Part shown: positions 29,059-38,622 of the stretch, piece after piece
Numbering within the stretch: the stretch's first letter is position 1
Layout: every line of letters begins with the position of its first letter
Assembly: GCA_016712375.1 (NCBI GenBank)
Contig: JADJRE010000002.1
Coordinates: 391,001 to 455,000, forward strand
Source: Rhodospirillales bacterium
GTDB lineage: Bacteria > Pseudomonadota > Alphaproteobacteria > Rhodospirillales > Defluviicoccaceae
Direction of reading: 5' to 3'
DNA length: 64,000 nucleotides
Translations under genes and position numbers: made by a program
The notes under the pieces: generated by a model
Database searches by the model: none
The model's input: only the letters and a program-made list of their open reading frames with translations
What the model was told of the DNA's origin: nothing

Positions 29059-29771
29059 GCAGGCCGCCGCTCGCCCCGCTGCGTCAGCACGACACGCACC
29101 GGCTGATCCCGACCAAGTATGGCGAAGGCGGCGAGAGCGTCCTGGTGCGGATCGCAGACGATGACGCTCAACTTGCCGCCATCTTCGATCTCGATAACGC
29201 AACCAATCATCGCCTGCTGGCCGAGAACGGACGCCTTCCCGGCATTGGCATCGACGAGCTGGTGTTCGGTGTTGCCGGCGCAGGCATCGTCAATGCAGCG
29301 TTCACCCACCCGCATCCTCTGGGAAGCCGCTTCAACGGGCCCGAGCGCGGGGCGTGGTATGCCGGGTTCGAGTGGCGGACGGCGAAGGCCGAGGTAGCCT
29401 GGCACAAATCGGTCGAGCTTGCCGAGATCGACTGCTTCGAGGAGAGCATTTGCTACGACGACTGGCTGGCCGACTTCAGTGGCGCTTTTGACGATCTCCG
29501 CACCGCGCCAGCCTTCGCCACCTGCCTCGATCCGGAAAGCTATGTCGCATCGCAGGAACTTGCCGAGCGTCTCCTCCGGGAAGGCTCGGCGGGAATCCTT
29601 TATCCAAGTGTGCGGGAACAGGGCGGCACCTGCCTCGCCTGCTTCCGTCCCGCCCTGGTGCAGCACGTTCGTCGTGCCGATCGCTGGCGCTTCACCTGGG
29701 CGGGGCGCCCCGAGCCGGAAGTCGAAAGAGAACCCTTCGAGGTTCCGGAGCGTCTTGAGCTCGATCGCTGA
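29055..29771 (+). CDS. RES domain toxin (NAD+ phosphorylase family)
   Basis: RES toxins degrade NAD+ and stop growth when not held by the antitoxin. The three hallmark residues are seen in context: R16 in THRLIPTKYGEG, the E/W-rich AWYAGFEWRTAKAEVAWH segment, and S in GILYPSVREQGGTCLACFRP. At 238 residues it is the usual size. It starts with TTG in a TTGA overlap with the antitoxin, so the pair is translated as one unit, antitoxin first. Confidence 0.85.
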   Translation: MSRPPLAPLRQHDTHRLIPTKYGEGGESVLVRIADDDAQLAAIFDLDNATNHRLLAENGRLPGIGIDELVFGVAGAGIVNAAFTHPHPLGSRFNGPERGAWYAGFEWRTAKAEVAWHKSVELAEIDCFEESICYDDWLADFSGAFDDLRTAPAFATCLDPESYVASQELAERLLREGSAGILYPSVREQGGTCLACFRPALVQHVRRADRWRFTWAGRPEPEVEREPFEVPERLELDR

Positions 29772-29800
29772 CGAACAGCACCTGCTTCCGCGCGTGCGGC

Positions 29801-30898
29801 TCAGCCCGCTCGCTCTGGATACAGCCGTAGCAGTCCCTCCGCCGAGGCGTCGCAGCGTCCCCGCTCGGTGATCAGGCCGGTGATCAGGCGGGCGGGAGTG
29901 ACATCGAAGGCATCGTTGCGGGCGGGCGTCCCGTCTGGGGTGACCTGTACCCAGCCGCCACGACCGTCTTCGGCGCGGCCGAAGATGCGCGTTACCTCGC
30001 CAGCATCGCGCTGCTCGATCGGGATGAGCAGGCCGTCCCCGATTGTCCAATCGATCGTCGGTCCTGGCAATGCGACCCAGAACGGCACGCCGCAGTCCTG
30101 GGCGGCCAGTGCCTTCAGGTAGGTGCCGATTTTGTTGCAGACGTCGCCGGTGCGGGTCGTCCTGTCGGTACCGACGATGACGAGGTCGACCAGTCCCCGC
30201 TGCATCAGGTGCCCGCCGGCGTTGTCGACAATCACTGTGTGCGCCACCCCATGCCGCCCAAGCTCCCAGGCAGTCAGCGAGGCGCCCTGATTGCGCGGCC
30301 GCGTTTCGTCGGCCCACACGTGGACCGGGATGCCCTGCCCGTGCGCCTTGTAGACAGGAGCCAACGCGGTCCCCCAGTCAACCGCCGCGAGCCAACCGGC
30401 GTTACAGTGGGTGAGCACGTTGACCGGCTCGCCGCCGTTCTTCGCTGCCCACGCCTGCTCGATCAGCGGCGCACCGTGCGTGCCGAGTGCCTCGCAGATT
30501 GCCACGTCCTCGTCTGATATCTCGGCGGCGCGCCTGGCCGCCGCGGCGGCCCGTCGGTCAGGCGGGAGCTGTGCCAGTACCGCTGCCACGTCATCCAAGG
30601 CCCAGCGAAGGTTAACGGCGGTCGGCCGCGTCGCGAGCAATTGCGCGCAAGCTGAGGCGAGTGCTTCGTCCGATGGATCGGCGCGTGCTGCCAGGGCGAG
30701 CCCCCAGGCCGCGGTGGCGCCGATTAAAGGGGCGCCGCGCACCCGCATCGTTGCGATCGCTTCCGCTACCTGCGCGACCGTCGTCAACCGCGCAACAGCA
30801 AAATCGAACGGCAGCCGCGTCTGGTCGATGATCTCGACATCGCCGGTGCCGTCCTCGGCAGCCCAGATCGTCCGATAATGCCGGCCTTCCACCCGCAT
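29801..30898 (-). CDS. mtnA: Methylthioribose-1-phosphate isomerase
   Basis: MtnA converts methylthioribose 1-phosphate to methylthioribulose 1-phosphate in methionine salvage. The eIF-2B-like fold shows MRVRGAPLIGATAAWGLAL, the catalytic cysteine in LTHCNAGWLAAV and the catalytic Asp in IVGTDRTTRTGDVCNKIGTY. 365 residues is normal. No other salvage genes (mtnP, mtnB, mtnC) are adjacent. Confidence 0.93.
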   Translation of the reverse strand: MRVEGRHYRTIWAAEDGTGDVEIIDQTRLPFDFAVARLTTVAQVAEAIATMRVRGAPLIGATAAWGLALAARADPSDEALASACAQLLATRPTAVNLRWALDDVAAVLAQLPPDRRAAAAARRAAEISDEDVAICEALGTHGAPLIEQAWAAKNGGEPVNVLTHCNAGWLAAVDWGTALAPVYKAHGQGIPVHVWADETRPRNQGASLTAWELGRHGVAHTVIVDNAGGHLMQRGLVDLVIVGTDRTTRTGDVCNKIGTYLKALAAQDCGVPFWVALPGPTIDWTIGDGLLIPIEQRDAGEVTRIFGRAEDGRGGWVQVTPDGTPARNDAFDVTPARLITGLITERGRCDASAEGLLRLYPERAG

Positions 30899-31041
30899 GC
30901 GCCGTTCCTCCCTCTGTCGCCAAGACTATACGATTTGGCTCGAGCCAATGCGCGATCGGCAGTTTCCATGGCTCACTTTCCGCGCTATGTGGCGGGGCGA
31001 CAGGGCGACGGGGCGCCAGCGACCGGGACAGGGAGAACCGC

Positions 31042-31893
31042 ATGCAGCTGCATCGCTTCGCCGCCGACGACGGTACCGAGATCCGCGTGCAGGTGGCAGG
31101 CAGCGGCCCGCCGATCGTGCTGCTCCACGAGTGGGCGTCGAGCCACCGCGTCTGGGAGCCGATCGCGCATCGCCTCGCCGACCGGTTCACCATCTACCGC
31201 TGGGACGCCCGCGGCCATCACGGACACGGCGAGGCGCTACCACCGGTCGCTGCAGGCGTCGTGAGCGTCGAGCGGATGGCCGACGACCTCGCCTGCCTTC
31301 TCGACCATTTCCGGCTGCAACGTCCCGTCGTCATCGGGCATTCGATGGGGGCACTGACCCTGTGGGCCTACGTCGCCCGCCATGGCTGCGCCGAACTGGG
31401 AAAGGTCGGCATCATCGACCAGTCGCCGAAGCTGACGACCGACGCGGCCTGGCGATTGGGCATTTACGGCGACTGGCCGGCGGAGCGCGACGCGGCATTC
31501 GTTGCGGGCATGCGCGCCGACTTCGTGGAGACCGTCGTCCGCCTCGTCTGCTGCGGGCTGAACCGGCGGGCGCGGACGCGCTTCGAAAGCGGTCATCCTG
31601 GCATCGAACGGCTGCGGACCTACCTCGCGATGCTCGATAACGTGCCCCTCATCGAGGTGTGGGAAACGCTCTCGCGGGCTGATTTCAGGCCCGTCCTGCC
31701 GACGATCGTGGTGCCGGCGTTGCTCGTCTACGGCGGCGAAAGCAACTACTATCCGCCCGCGACCGGTCCTTATGTCCGCGATGCGATGCCGGACGCCCGG
31801 CTGTTGATCTACGACGGCACCGACCATTCGCCGCACGTTGCCGACCCCGACCGCTTCGCCGCCGACCTCGCTGGCTTCGCTGCTGGAGGCTGA
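31042..31893 (+). CDS. Alpha/beta hydrolase
   Basis: An alpha/beta hydrolase of unknown substrate. The nucleophile elbow is GHSMG with S101, the oxyanion region is VLLHEWASSHRVW (HE in place of the usual HG), and a late DHSPHVADPDRF supplies the His. WDARGHHGHG is the usual RGHG-like loop. 283 residues, no signal peptide, so cytoplasmic. It is divergent from mtnA (143 bp between starts) and tail-to-tail with the DUF2889 gene. Confidence 0.8.
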   Translation: MQLHRFAADDGTEIRVQVAGSGPPIVLLHEWASSHRVWEPIAHRLADRFTIYRWDARGHHGHGEALPPVAAGVVSVERMADDLACLLDHFRLQRPVVIGHSMGALTLWAYVARHGCAELGKVGIIDQSPKLTTDAAWRLGIYGDWPAERDAAFVAGMRADFVETVVRLVCCGLNRRARTRFESGHPGIERLRTYLAMLDNVPLIEVWETLSRADFRPVLPTIVVPALLVYGGESNYYPPATGPYVRDAMPDARLLIYDGTDHSPHVADPDRFAADLAGFAAGG

Positions 31894-31909
31894 CGATAAG
31901 CCAGCACGG

Positions 31910-32464
31910 CTATTCCTTCTCGACCCAATACTCCGGCCATTGGCGGCGGACGACGTCGCTGCCGCGCGCAAGGGCATGGCAGGTATCAAGGATCGGTGGC
32001 GGTTTGCCACCTTCCTGCGGCTGCTGACGGCGGCTGCGGGCAGGGCCAATGGTCTGGAATGCCGTTGTCGTCATCGGGCCGAGCAGCAACTCAGTCAGGT
32101 GCGTGCAGCCGGCAACGCCAGCCATCCGCTGCAGCACCGCCCGGCGCCAGCCGGGACCGATGCGCAACCCGGCGAGAGTTTTGAAGGTCGGCGTGATCGC
32201 CGGACAGAGGTCGAACGGTCCCGCTTCGGTGGCGGCCTCGCAGGCCTGCACCAGCATCTCGTCGTCGAGCGTCAGGCGGATGCGCATGTGGTGGATCGCC
32301 TCGCCGGCGACGATGCCCTCACGGTCGCGATTGGCGAACGAGTAGGTCTTGGAATCGACCAACTCGCCTTCGATGTCCCAAAGGCCGTCCTCGCGATGGA
32401 AACCCCGGCAGCGGATTTCGCGGCTGTGGATATGCTCGCGGGTTGACGGCCGGCTCAACGGCAT
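31910..32464 (-). CDS. DUF2889 family protein
   Basis: A conserved protein family of unknown function. ATG 32464 gives 184 residues: MPLSRPSTREHIHSREIRCR and GFHREDGLWDIEGELVDSKT at the start, HHMRIRLTLDDEMLV, then CPAITPTFKTLAGLRIGPGW and GCTHLTELLLGP, all typical of DUF2889. No signal peptide or membrane segment. It lies 16 bp after the CNNM gene on the same strand. Confidence 0.75.
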   Translation of the reverse strand: MPLSRPSTREHIHSREIRCRGFHREDGLWDIEGELVDSKTYSFANRDREGIVAGEAIHHMRIRLTLDDEMLVQACEAATEAGPFDLCPAITPTFKTLAGLRIGPGWRRAVLQRMAGVAGCTHLTELLLGPMTTTAFQTIGPARSRRQQPQEGGKPPPILDTCHALARGSDVVRRQWPEYWVEKE

Positions 32465-32480
32465 GACAGTTCCTGTCCCC

Positions 32481-33763
32481 TCAAGGAGCCCGCCCCGCCG
32501 GCTGCGGCGGCGTGACCCGGATGGCGGTGATCTGGTGGCGGTGGCGGCGCAGAATTTCGAAGCGGAAGCCATGGAACAGAAATGCCTGTCCGACATCGGG
32601 AATGCGCTTCGCTTCGTACAGCACCAGGCCGGCAATGGTCACTGCTTCCTCGTCCGGCAGCCGCCAGTCGAGCTCGCGGTTCAGGTCTCTGATGGTCACC
32701 GAACCTTGCACCACGAAGCTGCCGTCCGGCTGGCGGATGACGCCTGGAACGGCGACGTCGTGCTCGTCGGTGATCTCGCCGACGATCTCCTCCAGGATAT
32801 CCTCGAGGGTGACAATGCCCATCAGGCTGCCGTACTCGTCGACAACCAGCGCGAAGTGCTCGCGGCGCCGGCGGAAGGCCTGCAGCTGATCCATCAGCGT
32901 GCGCGAGTCCGGCACGAACCAAGGCTTGGCCGAAAGTGCGATGATGTCGAGGCCATCGAGACTGCCGCCCCGCGCTTGCACGGCACGGAACAGCGCTTTC
33001 GCGTGGATAACACCGACAACGTCGTCCGGCTCGCCGTGCCAAAGCGGGAGACGGGTGTAGGGGCTCGCCAGCACCTGTGCCACGATCGTCGCCGGCGCCT
33101 CGTCGGCGTCGATCATCGCGACGTTGCGGCGGTGGGTCATCACCTCCTCAAGCGTCACCTCGTTCAGGTCGAGGATGCTGTGAAGCATCGCGCGTTCGTC
33201 CCGAACAACGCCCCCTTCCTCGGCGTGCAGCTCGATGGCGCCGCGCAGCTCCTCCGAGGACGGCCCGAGGCCGGGAGCCTCGCCGCGGCCGATGACCCCG
33301 CGGACGATCGGGCGGACCAGCAGGTCGAGAGCGCGGGTGACAGGGGAAAAAATGGTGATCAAGCCGGTGATTGCCGGCGCAACTAGGAGCGAAACTTGGT
33401 TTGCGCGCCGAAACGCCAACGTCTTCGGCAGTACCTCGCCGAACATGACGACCAGGAACGTCATGCCAAGTGTGGCGTAGACGACGCCCGCCTCGCCGAA
33501 CAGGGTGATCAGCACGCTGGTCGCGAGCGCCGAGGAGAGGATATTGACGAGGTTGTTGCCGAGCAGAATCGTCGACAGCAATCGGTCGGTGCGGGCGTGC
33601 AGCCGGTTGACGAGCGTGGCGCGGTGATCACCGTTCTGCTCGAGCTGGTGCATCAGTGGCCGCGAGGCCGCCGTCAGTGCCGTCTCCGAGCCTGAAAGAA
33701 TGCCGACAACAGCAACAGAAGGAGAATGCCAGCGAGCGTGAGCGCGATGGTTTCGTCGATCAC
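32481..33763 (-). CDS. CNNM/HlyC-CorC family membrane protein with CBS domains (one-base deletion at 33695-33697)
   Basis: CNNM/CorC-type proteins are linked to magnesium or divalent cation efflux. GTG 33763 starts MIDETIALTLAGILLLLLLS, the first membrane helix, then the frame is lost; one more A in the run 33695-33697 gives SGSETALTAASRPLMHQLEQ, the conserved DUF21 start. The DUF21 membrane domain (about 1-190) is followed by two CBS repeats (FALVVDEYGSLMGIVTLEDI in the second) and a CorC/HlyC domain at the C-terminus. The start overlaps the aroB stop by 4 bp, which supports the repair. Confidence 0.87.
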
Positions 33764-34932
33764 GGCTTCGGCTTCCCAGCAGTGGTGACGACCAGGGCTT
33801 CTTCCAGCAACGCCCGCAGATCGCTCTCCGCCACGTCGTGGCAGACGAAGGTATCGCCGATGCCGCGCGCCAGCACGAAAGTCAATCGCCCGTTGCGGAC
33901 TTTCTTGTCGGTGCGCATGTGGGCGATGAGCGCGTCGGCGGAGGTCGGACAGCCGGCCAGGAGCGAGAGGTCGGCGGGCATACCGAGGCTGCGCAGATGC
34001 CGGCGAACACGTGCCGCGTCTTCTGCCGCGGCGAGCCCGAGACGGGACGACAATTCGAACGCCAATACCATGCCAACGGCTACCGCCTCGCCGTGCAGCA
34101 GCACCGCACCAAATCCGGTTTCTGCCTCCAGCGCGTGGCCGAAGGTATGACCAAGATTGAGCAGGGCGCGGATCCCCCCCTCCCGCTCATCCGCGGCGAC
34201 GACGGCCGCCTTGGCACGGCAGCTTACAGCCACCGCCCGCTGCAAGGCCGCCGGCTCTCTCCGCAGCACGGCATCGCCATATTCCTCCAGCCAGTCGAAG
34301 AACGGCGCGTCTCCCAGCAGGCCGTACTTCACGACCTCGGCGTAACCGGCGCGCAATTGCCGGTCGTCCAGCGTCGTCAGGGTCGCGGTGTCGGCCAAGA
34401 CCAGCTTCGGCTGGTGAAAGGCGCCCACCAGGTTCTTGCCTGCCTTGGTGTTGATGCCGGTCTTGCCGCCGACCGAGCTGTCGACCTGCGCCAACAGGGT
34501 CGTCGGCACCTGCACGAATTCCAGACCACGCAGCAGAATGGCGGCAGCGAAGCCGGTGATGTCGCCGATGACGCCGCCGCCGAGCGCCAGCAACGTCGTC
34601 CGACGTTCGATCCCCAGCGCCAGAACCTGGTCGCAGAGATCGGCCAAATGCGGAAAGTCCTTTGTGCCCTCGCCGGCGGGCAGCACGATCGCGGCGTGGA
34701 TGATGCCGGCTGCCGCCAGCGACGTCGTCAGCTCTTCGAGATAAAGGTCGGCGACCGTCTCATCGGTGATCACGACGACGCGCGGCTGCGCCAGGAGTGG
34801 GCGGATGCGCGCCCCGGCGCCGGCCAGCAGGCCGTGGCCGACCTCGATATCGTAGGAACGCTCGCCGAGATCGACGCGGATGCGTTCCCCCGTCAACGCT
34901 TCGGCGAACGCCTTCCGGCTCGCTGCGGTCAC
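33760..34932 (-). CDS. aroB: 3-Dehydroquinate synthase
   Basis: AroB makes 3-dehydroquinate, the first carbocycle of the shikimate pathway, using NAD+ and a divalent metal. Visible are GEGTKDF, the NAD-binding ALGGGVIGDITGFAA, VDSSVGGKTGIN, and the metal-ligand histidines in NLGHTFGHALE and HGEAVAVGM. 390 residues. Starts within the aroK stop (4-bp overlap), the usual aroK-aroB pair. Confidence 0.96.
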   Translation of the reverse strand: MTAASRKAFAEALTGERIRVDLGERSYDIEVGHGLLAGAGARIRPLLAQPRVVVITDETVADLYLEELTTSLAAAGIIHAAIVLPAGEGTKDFPHLADLCDQVLALGIERRTTLLALGGGVIGDITGFAAAILLRGLEFVQVPTTLLAQVDSSVGGKTGINTKAGKNLVGAFHQPKLVLADTATLTTLDDRQLRAGYAEVVKYGLLGDAPFFDWLEEYGDAVLRREPAALQRAVAVSCRAKAAVVAADEREGGIRALLNLGHTFGHALEAETGFGAVLLHGEAVAVGMVLAFELSSRLGLAAAEDAARVRRHLRSLGMPADLSLLAGCPTSADALIAHMRTDKKVRNGRLTFVLARGIGDTFVCHDVAESDLRALLEEALVVTTAGKPKP

Positions 34933-35495
34933 GAAGCCACTCCTCTTGTCCGGGACGGCTTGGCAAGATGTGCGGTCAGGGCGGCGAGCACCCGCCCGGC
35001 GGTGAAGTCGGCCGGCTCGTATCCGGTGTCCACGACGATGTCGGCCTCAGCGTAGATCGGCTCTCGCACCGCCATCAACGTCGCCAGGACGGCGCGGGGG
35101 TCTGCCACCTCCAGGAGTGGTCGACCGGGGCGGCCGCGGGTCCGTCCTTCCAGAACATCAAGTGACGCGCGCAACCAGATGGAGATGCCAGATCGGCGAA
35201 TCACTGCCCGCGTGGCGGGGTCGACGAACGCGCCACCGCCGGTTGCCAGTACGTGGGGTGGACCGGCCAACAGCCGCTCGATGACCTTGCGCTCGCCGTC
35301 GCGAAACGCCGATTCGCCAAAAACGGCGAAGATCTCCGAGACGGAAGCTCCGGCGGCGGCTGCGATCTGCTCGTCGGCGTCGATGAACGGCATGTCGAGG
35401 AGGCGCGCCAAACGCTTGCCGATGCAGGTCTTGCCTGCCCCCATAAGTCCTACGAGGACGATCGTCCGGTCGATTTCGGCAATTGATGAGGTCAT
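34929..35495 (-). CDS. aroK: Shikimate kinase
   Basis: Phosphorylates shikimate with ATP. Walker A GLMGAGKT at residues 16-23, the DADEQI substrate motif, SEIFAVFGESAFRDGE with the conserved Arg, the LATGGGAF loop and the LID arginines in RTRGRPGRPLL are all present. 188 residues. It is the first gene of the aroK-aroB-CNNM-DUF2889 run. Confidence 0.95.
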   Translation of the reverse strand: MTSSIAEIDRTIVLVGLMGAGKTCIGKRLARLLDMPFIDADEQIAAAAGASVSEIFAVFGESAFRDGERKVIERLLAGPPHVLATGGGAFVDPATRAVIRRSGISIWLRASLDVLEGRTRGRPGRPLLEVADPRAVLATLMAVREPIYAEADIVVDTGYEPADFTAGRVLAALTAHLAKPSRTRGVAS

Positions 35496-35699
35496 CGGGC
35501 TCAGGGGCGAAGCTCGCCGCGCCTGTAACGTTGAAAGGCGGCGGCGGCGCCGATAAAGTTTCGGCGGCGGATCATTCCTGCACGCTAGCAGAAAACATCG
35601 GGGCTGTCGCGATAGCGAAAGCGTCGCCTCTTCCCGGCGAACTCCCGGCGAGGCGGCGGCTCATGTTCTCCGACCGGGTTCAAGAAGGTTGTCACACCG

Positions 35700-35840
35700 A
35701 TGGTCTCGTTCCTTCGCATCGTCGTCGTTCTCGGGCTGCTCATCATCGTCGGCGGCTTTGTGCTGTTGGGGACGATGGACCTGCAGCCGCCGACGCAGCG
35801 CATCGAGAAGTTGATCCCGAATGATCGCTTCCAGCGGTAA
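35700..35840 (+). CDS. Small membrane protein (46 residues)
   Basis: A short open frame not large enough for standard gene callers. It reads MVSFLRIVVVLGLLIIVGGF, then VLLGTMDLQPPTQRIEKL and a basic tail IPNDRFQR. One membrane helix (about residues 7-24) is followed by a short outside or periplasmic tail. Its stop overlaps the start of the next gene by 20 bp, so the two are coupled. Function unknown; I recall such a small gene in the region upstream of xerD in related alphaproteobacteria, but this is from memory of gene order only. Confidence 0.65.
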   Translation: MVSFLRIVVVLGLLIIVGGFVLLGTMDLQPPTQRIEKLIPNDRFQR

Positions 35841-37545
35841 TAGGCGACCAGGCAAGAAGAAATTTGCTGTCGCGCTATCGCTCGCGACTTTTTTCGCAGG
35901 TGTGACCGCCCTCGGCTCACCGCAAAGTGCTGCCGCGGCGGAAGCAATGCTGCTGGCGGCAAGTAGTCAGGTCGAAACGGATCGTCTCAGCGTTGTTGGT
36001 ATCGACACGACGGGCGCTCTGTCCGCGGCCGATGGCGCGCTTCCGGTTGATATGTGGCGTGACACGCCGCGATCCCTGGTCGATGCGCTGTTGCCACGTC
36101 TACCCGCCGACACTCCGTCGCCAGCCGCGCGGGCGTTAATGCGCCGCCTGTTGCTGAGCGGGGCGGCAATGCCGCGTGGCGACGCCGAGTCGGGCCGGCT
36201 GCTCGATGCACGGGCGTGGATGCTGTGGCGCATGGGCGATACCGCCGCTGTGTTGCAGCTCATCTCGGCCGCGCCGGTGGAGAGCCGATCGGCGAGTCTC
36301 TGGCGCTTGGACACGGATGCGCGCCTGCTCGCCGGGGACGCCAGCGCTGCCTGCCGCACCGCCGAGGAGCGGATCGCTGAGGACCCCGACGTCTACTGGC
36401 AAAAGGTTCTAGGATTCTGCCAGGCCCTCGCCGGCGACGAGGATGGCGCGTCACTGACCATCGCCCTGCTGTCCGAACGGAACGAGGACGTGCGCTCCTA
36501 TCGAGCGCTGATCGACGCCCTCGGCATCCGTCGCTCGCCGCCTCCGAAGCTCGTCGAAACGACTCCCCTCAGTCTCGCCATGCTCCGTGCTGCCGGAGTT
36601 TCGCCGCCGCCGCAGACTGCCGAGGGGGAAGACCTGCCGCTGGCGGCAATGATCGCGCGAACCGAGACTTTCGCCGGGCCTTTGCGGCTGACCGCCGGTG
36701 AACGCGCGGTTGCCGCCGGCGTCCTGCCGGCGGAAGAGATTTACCCCCTGTTTGCTCACGTACGATCAGGCAAGCTGCTGCCGACAGCCAGCCGCGGCGG
36801 CGTTCCGGTCGAAGCGCCTCCCGCGAGCGTGACGACGGTGCTGCGGGAGGCTCTGGCGGCAGACGAAACGGGGATCAATCAGATTGCCTGGGCCGTACGG
36901 GTGCTGGATGCCGGCCGGCAGACCGGCACCTGGCTGCAGGCGACGCACTTTGTCGCCCCGTGGCTGGCCGCCGCCACGCCTTCCGCTGAAACCGTCGGTG
37001 CCGCCCAGTCCATCATTCCGGCTTTGCTGGTGCTCGGCGAGCGGACGCGGGCTGAGGCATGGCTTGATTGGCTTAACGACGCTTCCAATAACCTTCCGCA
37101 AGCGGAAGCAGCGGCGCAGGCAGTGCTGCCGCTGGCGCGGCTAGCCCGGCTGAGGCAAGCCCAGTCGTGGAGTGCGGATTCCCTGATGAACTGGTGGCAA
37201 TCGGAGCGTGGACAACCCGGGGCACGATTGCGGGCCGAGCGATTGGTGACCATGCTGCAGGCGGCTGGGGAGACTGTTCCGGATGCACTGTGGCAGTCGC
37301 TGCTGCAAGGTCCGGCACAGGTGAGTGGCACCAGCATCGACCCGGCTTTCCGCGCCCAGCTGTTCCGCGCTGCGCGGGCGCGGCGAGTGGGCGAGGCGGT
37401 GCTGCTGACGCTGGTCGGTCTCGGTACCGACGGACCTCAGTCGCTCGGCATCTCAAGCCTGGAGGTGGTGGTGGATAGTCTTCGTGCCGTGGGCCTGGAC
37501 GCGGACGCGCGGGCGCTGGCCGTCGAGGCGGTGGCCTCGCGATGA
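35821..37545 (+). CDS. Uncharacterised exported protein with helical repeats
   Basis: A 574-residue protein with a signal peptide (basic start, hydrophobic FAVALSLATFFAGVTALG, cleavage probably after SAAAA near residue 40). The rest is Ala/Leu/Arg-rich and predicted all-helical, like TPR or Sel1-type solenoids, without a catalytic motif that I can see. Probably periplasmic. It overlaps the 46-residue gene upstream and xerD downstream (4 bp), so all three appear to be one operon. I do not recognise a named family. Confidence 0.8.
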   Translation: MIASSGNRRPGKKKFAVALSLATFFAGVTALGSPQSAAAAEAMLLAASSQVETDRLSVVGIDTTGALSAADGALPVDMWRDTPRSLVDALLPRLPADTPSPAARALMRRLLLSGAAMPRGDAESGRLLDARAWMLWRMGDTAAVLQLISAAPVESRSASLWRLDTDARLLAGDASAACRTAEERIAEDPDVYWQKVLGFCQALAGDEDGASLTIALLSERNEDVRSYRALIDALGIRRSPPPKLVETTPLSLAMLRAAGVSPPPQTAEGEDLPLAAMIARTETFAGPLRLTAGERAVAAGVLPAEEIYPLFAHVRSGKLLPTASRGGVPVEAPPASVTTVLREALAADETGINQIAWAVRVLDAGRQTGTWLQATHFVAPWLAAATPSAETVGAAQSIIPALLVLGERTRAEAWLDWLNDASNNLPQAEAAAQAVLPLARLARLRQAQSWSADSLMNWWQSERGQPGARLRAERLVTMLQAAGETVPDALWQSLLQGPAQVSGTSIDPAFRAQLFRAARARRVGEAVLLTLVGLGTDGPQSLGISSLEVVVDSLRAVGLDADARALAVEAVASR

Positions 37546-38513
37546 AGGCGCGTAGCGGCAGAGATATGAACGCACGATACCTTGAGACATTTCTGGAAAT
37601 GCTGGTCGCGGAGCGCGGGGCTTCGCAGAACACCGTCGACGCCTACAAGCGCGATCTGCGCGGCTTTTTCGCTTTCGCCGCGCAAGGTGGACGCGACGCA
37701 CTGATGTGCGACGAGCAAGACTTGCGTGCCTGGCAGCGGGCACAGGCCGCGGCTGGCATGTCCGCCCGCACCGGTGCCCGGCGGCTGTCGGCGCTGCGGC
37801 AGTTTTTCCAGTTCTTGTTTGCCGAGCGCATACGAACCGACGATCCGAGCCGTCACCTTGACCGACCGAAGCAGGGTCGGCCGCTGCCGAAGTATCTCAG
37901 CGAGGGCGAGGTCGACCGGCTGCTTGCCACCGCTGCCGCGTACCCCGGTCGCCACGGTGTGCGGATGACGGCGCTGCTGGAGATTCTCTACGCCACCGGG
38001 CTGCGGGTTTCGGAACTTGTTGGCCTGCCGATGACGGCCTTCGGCCGCGACCGGCGCGTTCTGATCGTTCGCGGCAAAGGCGGAAAGGAACGCATGGTGC
38101 CCATGACCGAGCCCGCGATCGACGCGCTCGCCGCCTGGCTTTCGGTACGCGAACCTTCGAACAAAGAAGGCATGCGCGGGCGAGTGGCCTCGCCATGGCT
38201 TTTTCCTTCGCGCTCCGCCAAGGGCTACCTCACCCGCGTGCGCTTCGGTCAGATGCTGAAGCAGCTGGCGATCGACGCCGGCATTGATCCACATCGGGTA
38301 TCGCCGCACGTTCTGCGCCATTCCTTTGCCAGCCACCTCCTGGCCCATGGCGTCGACCTGCGGAGCCTGCAGCAGATGCTGGGACATGCCGACATTGGCA
38401 CCACCCAGATCTACACGCATGTTCTCGAAGCGCGCCTGCATGCTCTGGTACACTCGGCACATCCGCTCGCCCGCTTCACCTTGAAGGATCTGCAGAGCAA
38501 ACCCGGCGACTGA
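37542..38513 (+). CDS. xerD: Site-specific tyrosine recombinase XerD
   Basis: XerD with XerC resolves chromosome dimers at dif. The SAM-like core-binding domain fills residues 10-100. The catalytic set is complete: R155 (ATGLRVSELV), K179 (RGKGGKE), H256 and R259 (SPHVLRHSFASHL), H282 (LGHADIG) and nucleophile Y291 (TQIYTHV). 323 residues. Whether it is XerC or XerD is inferred from the length and from the order with accA, so some doubt remains. Confidence 0.9.
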   Translation: MKARSGRDMNARYLETFLEMLVAERGASQNTVDAYKRDLRGFFAFAAQGGRDALMCDEQDLRAWQRAQAAAGMSARTGARRLSALRQFFQFLFAERIRTDDPSRHLDRPKQGRPLPKYLSEGEVDRLLATAAAYPGRHGVRMTALLEILYATGLRVSELVGLPMTAFGRDRRVLIVRGKGGKERMVPMTEPAIDALAAWLSVREPSNKEGMRGRVASPWLFPSRSAKGYLTRVRFGQMLKQLAIDAGIDPHRVSPHVLRHSFASHLLAHGVDLRSLQQMLGHADIGTTQIYTHVLEARLHALVHSAHPLARFTLKDLQSKPGD

Positions 38514-38622
38514 ACGGCCATGCGTGAGCAGGACGCGCTTGACAGGCGGCAGCGGCGGCCTCGTGTATAGTGCCCGCTCGGGCCGTGCCCACGTTTCCAA
38601 CCCTGGTGCCAGAAGGTCTGCT

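Noticed and set aside
38539..38571. TTGACA ... TATAGT before the CoA lyase gene
   Set aside because: Both boxes are good but 21 bases apart, which is too long for a normal sigma-70 promoter unless bases were added by error.
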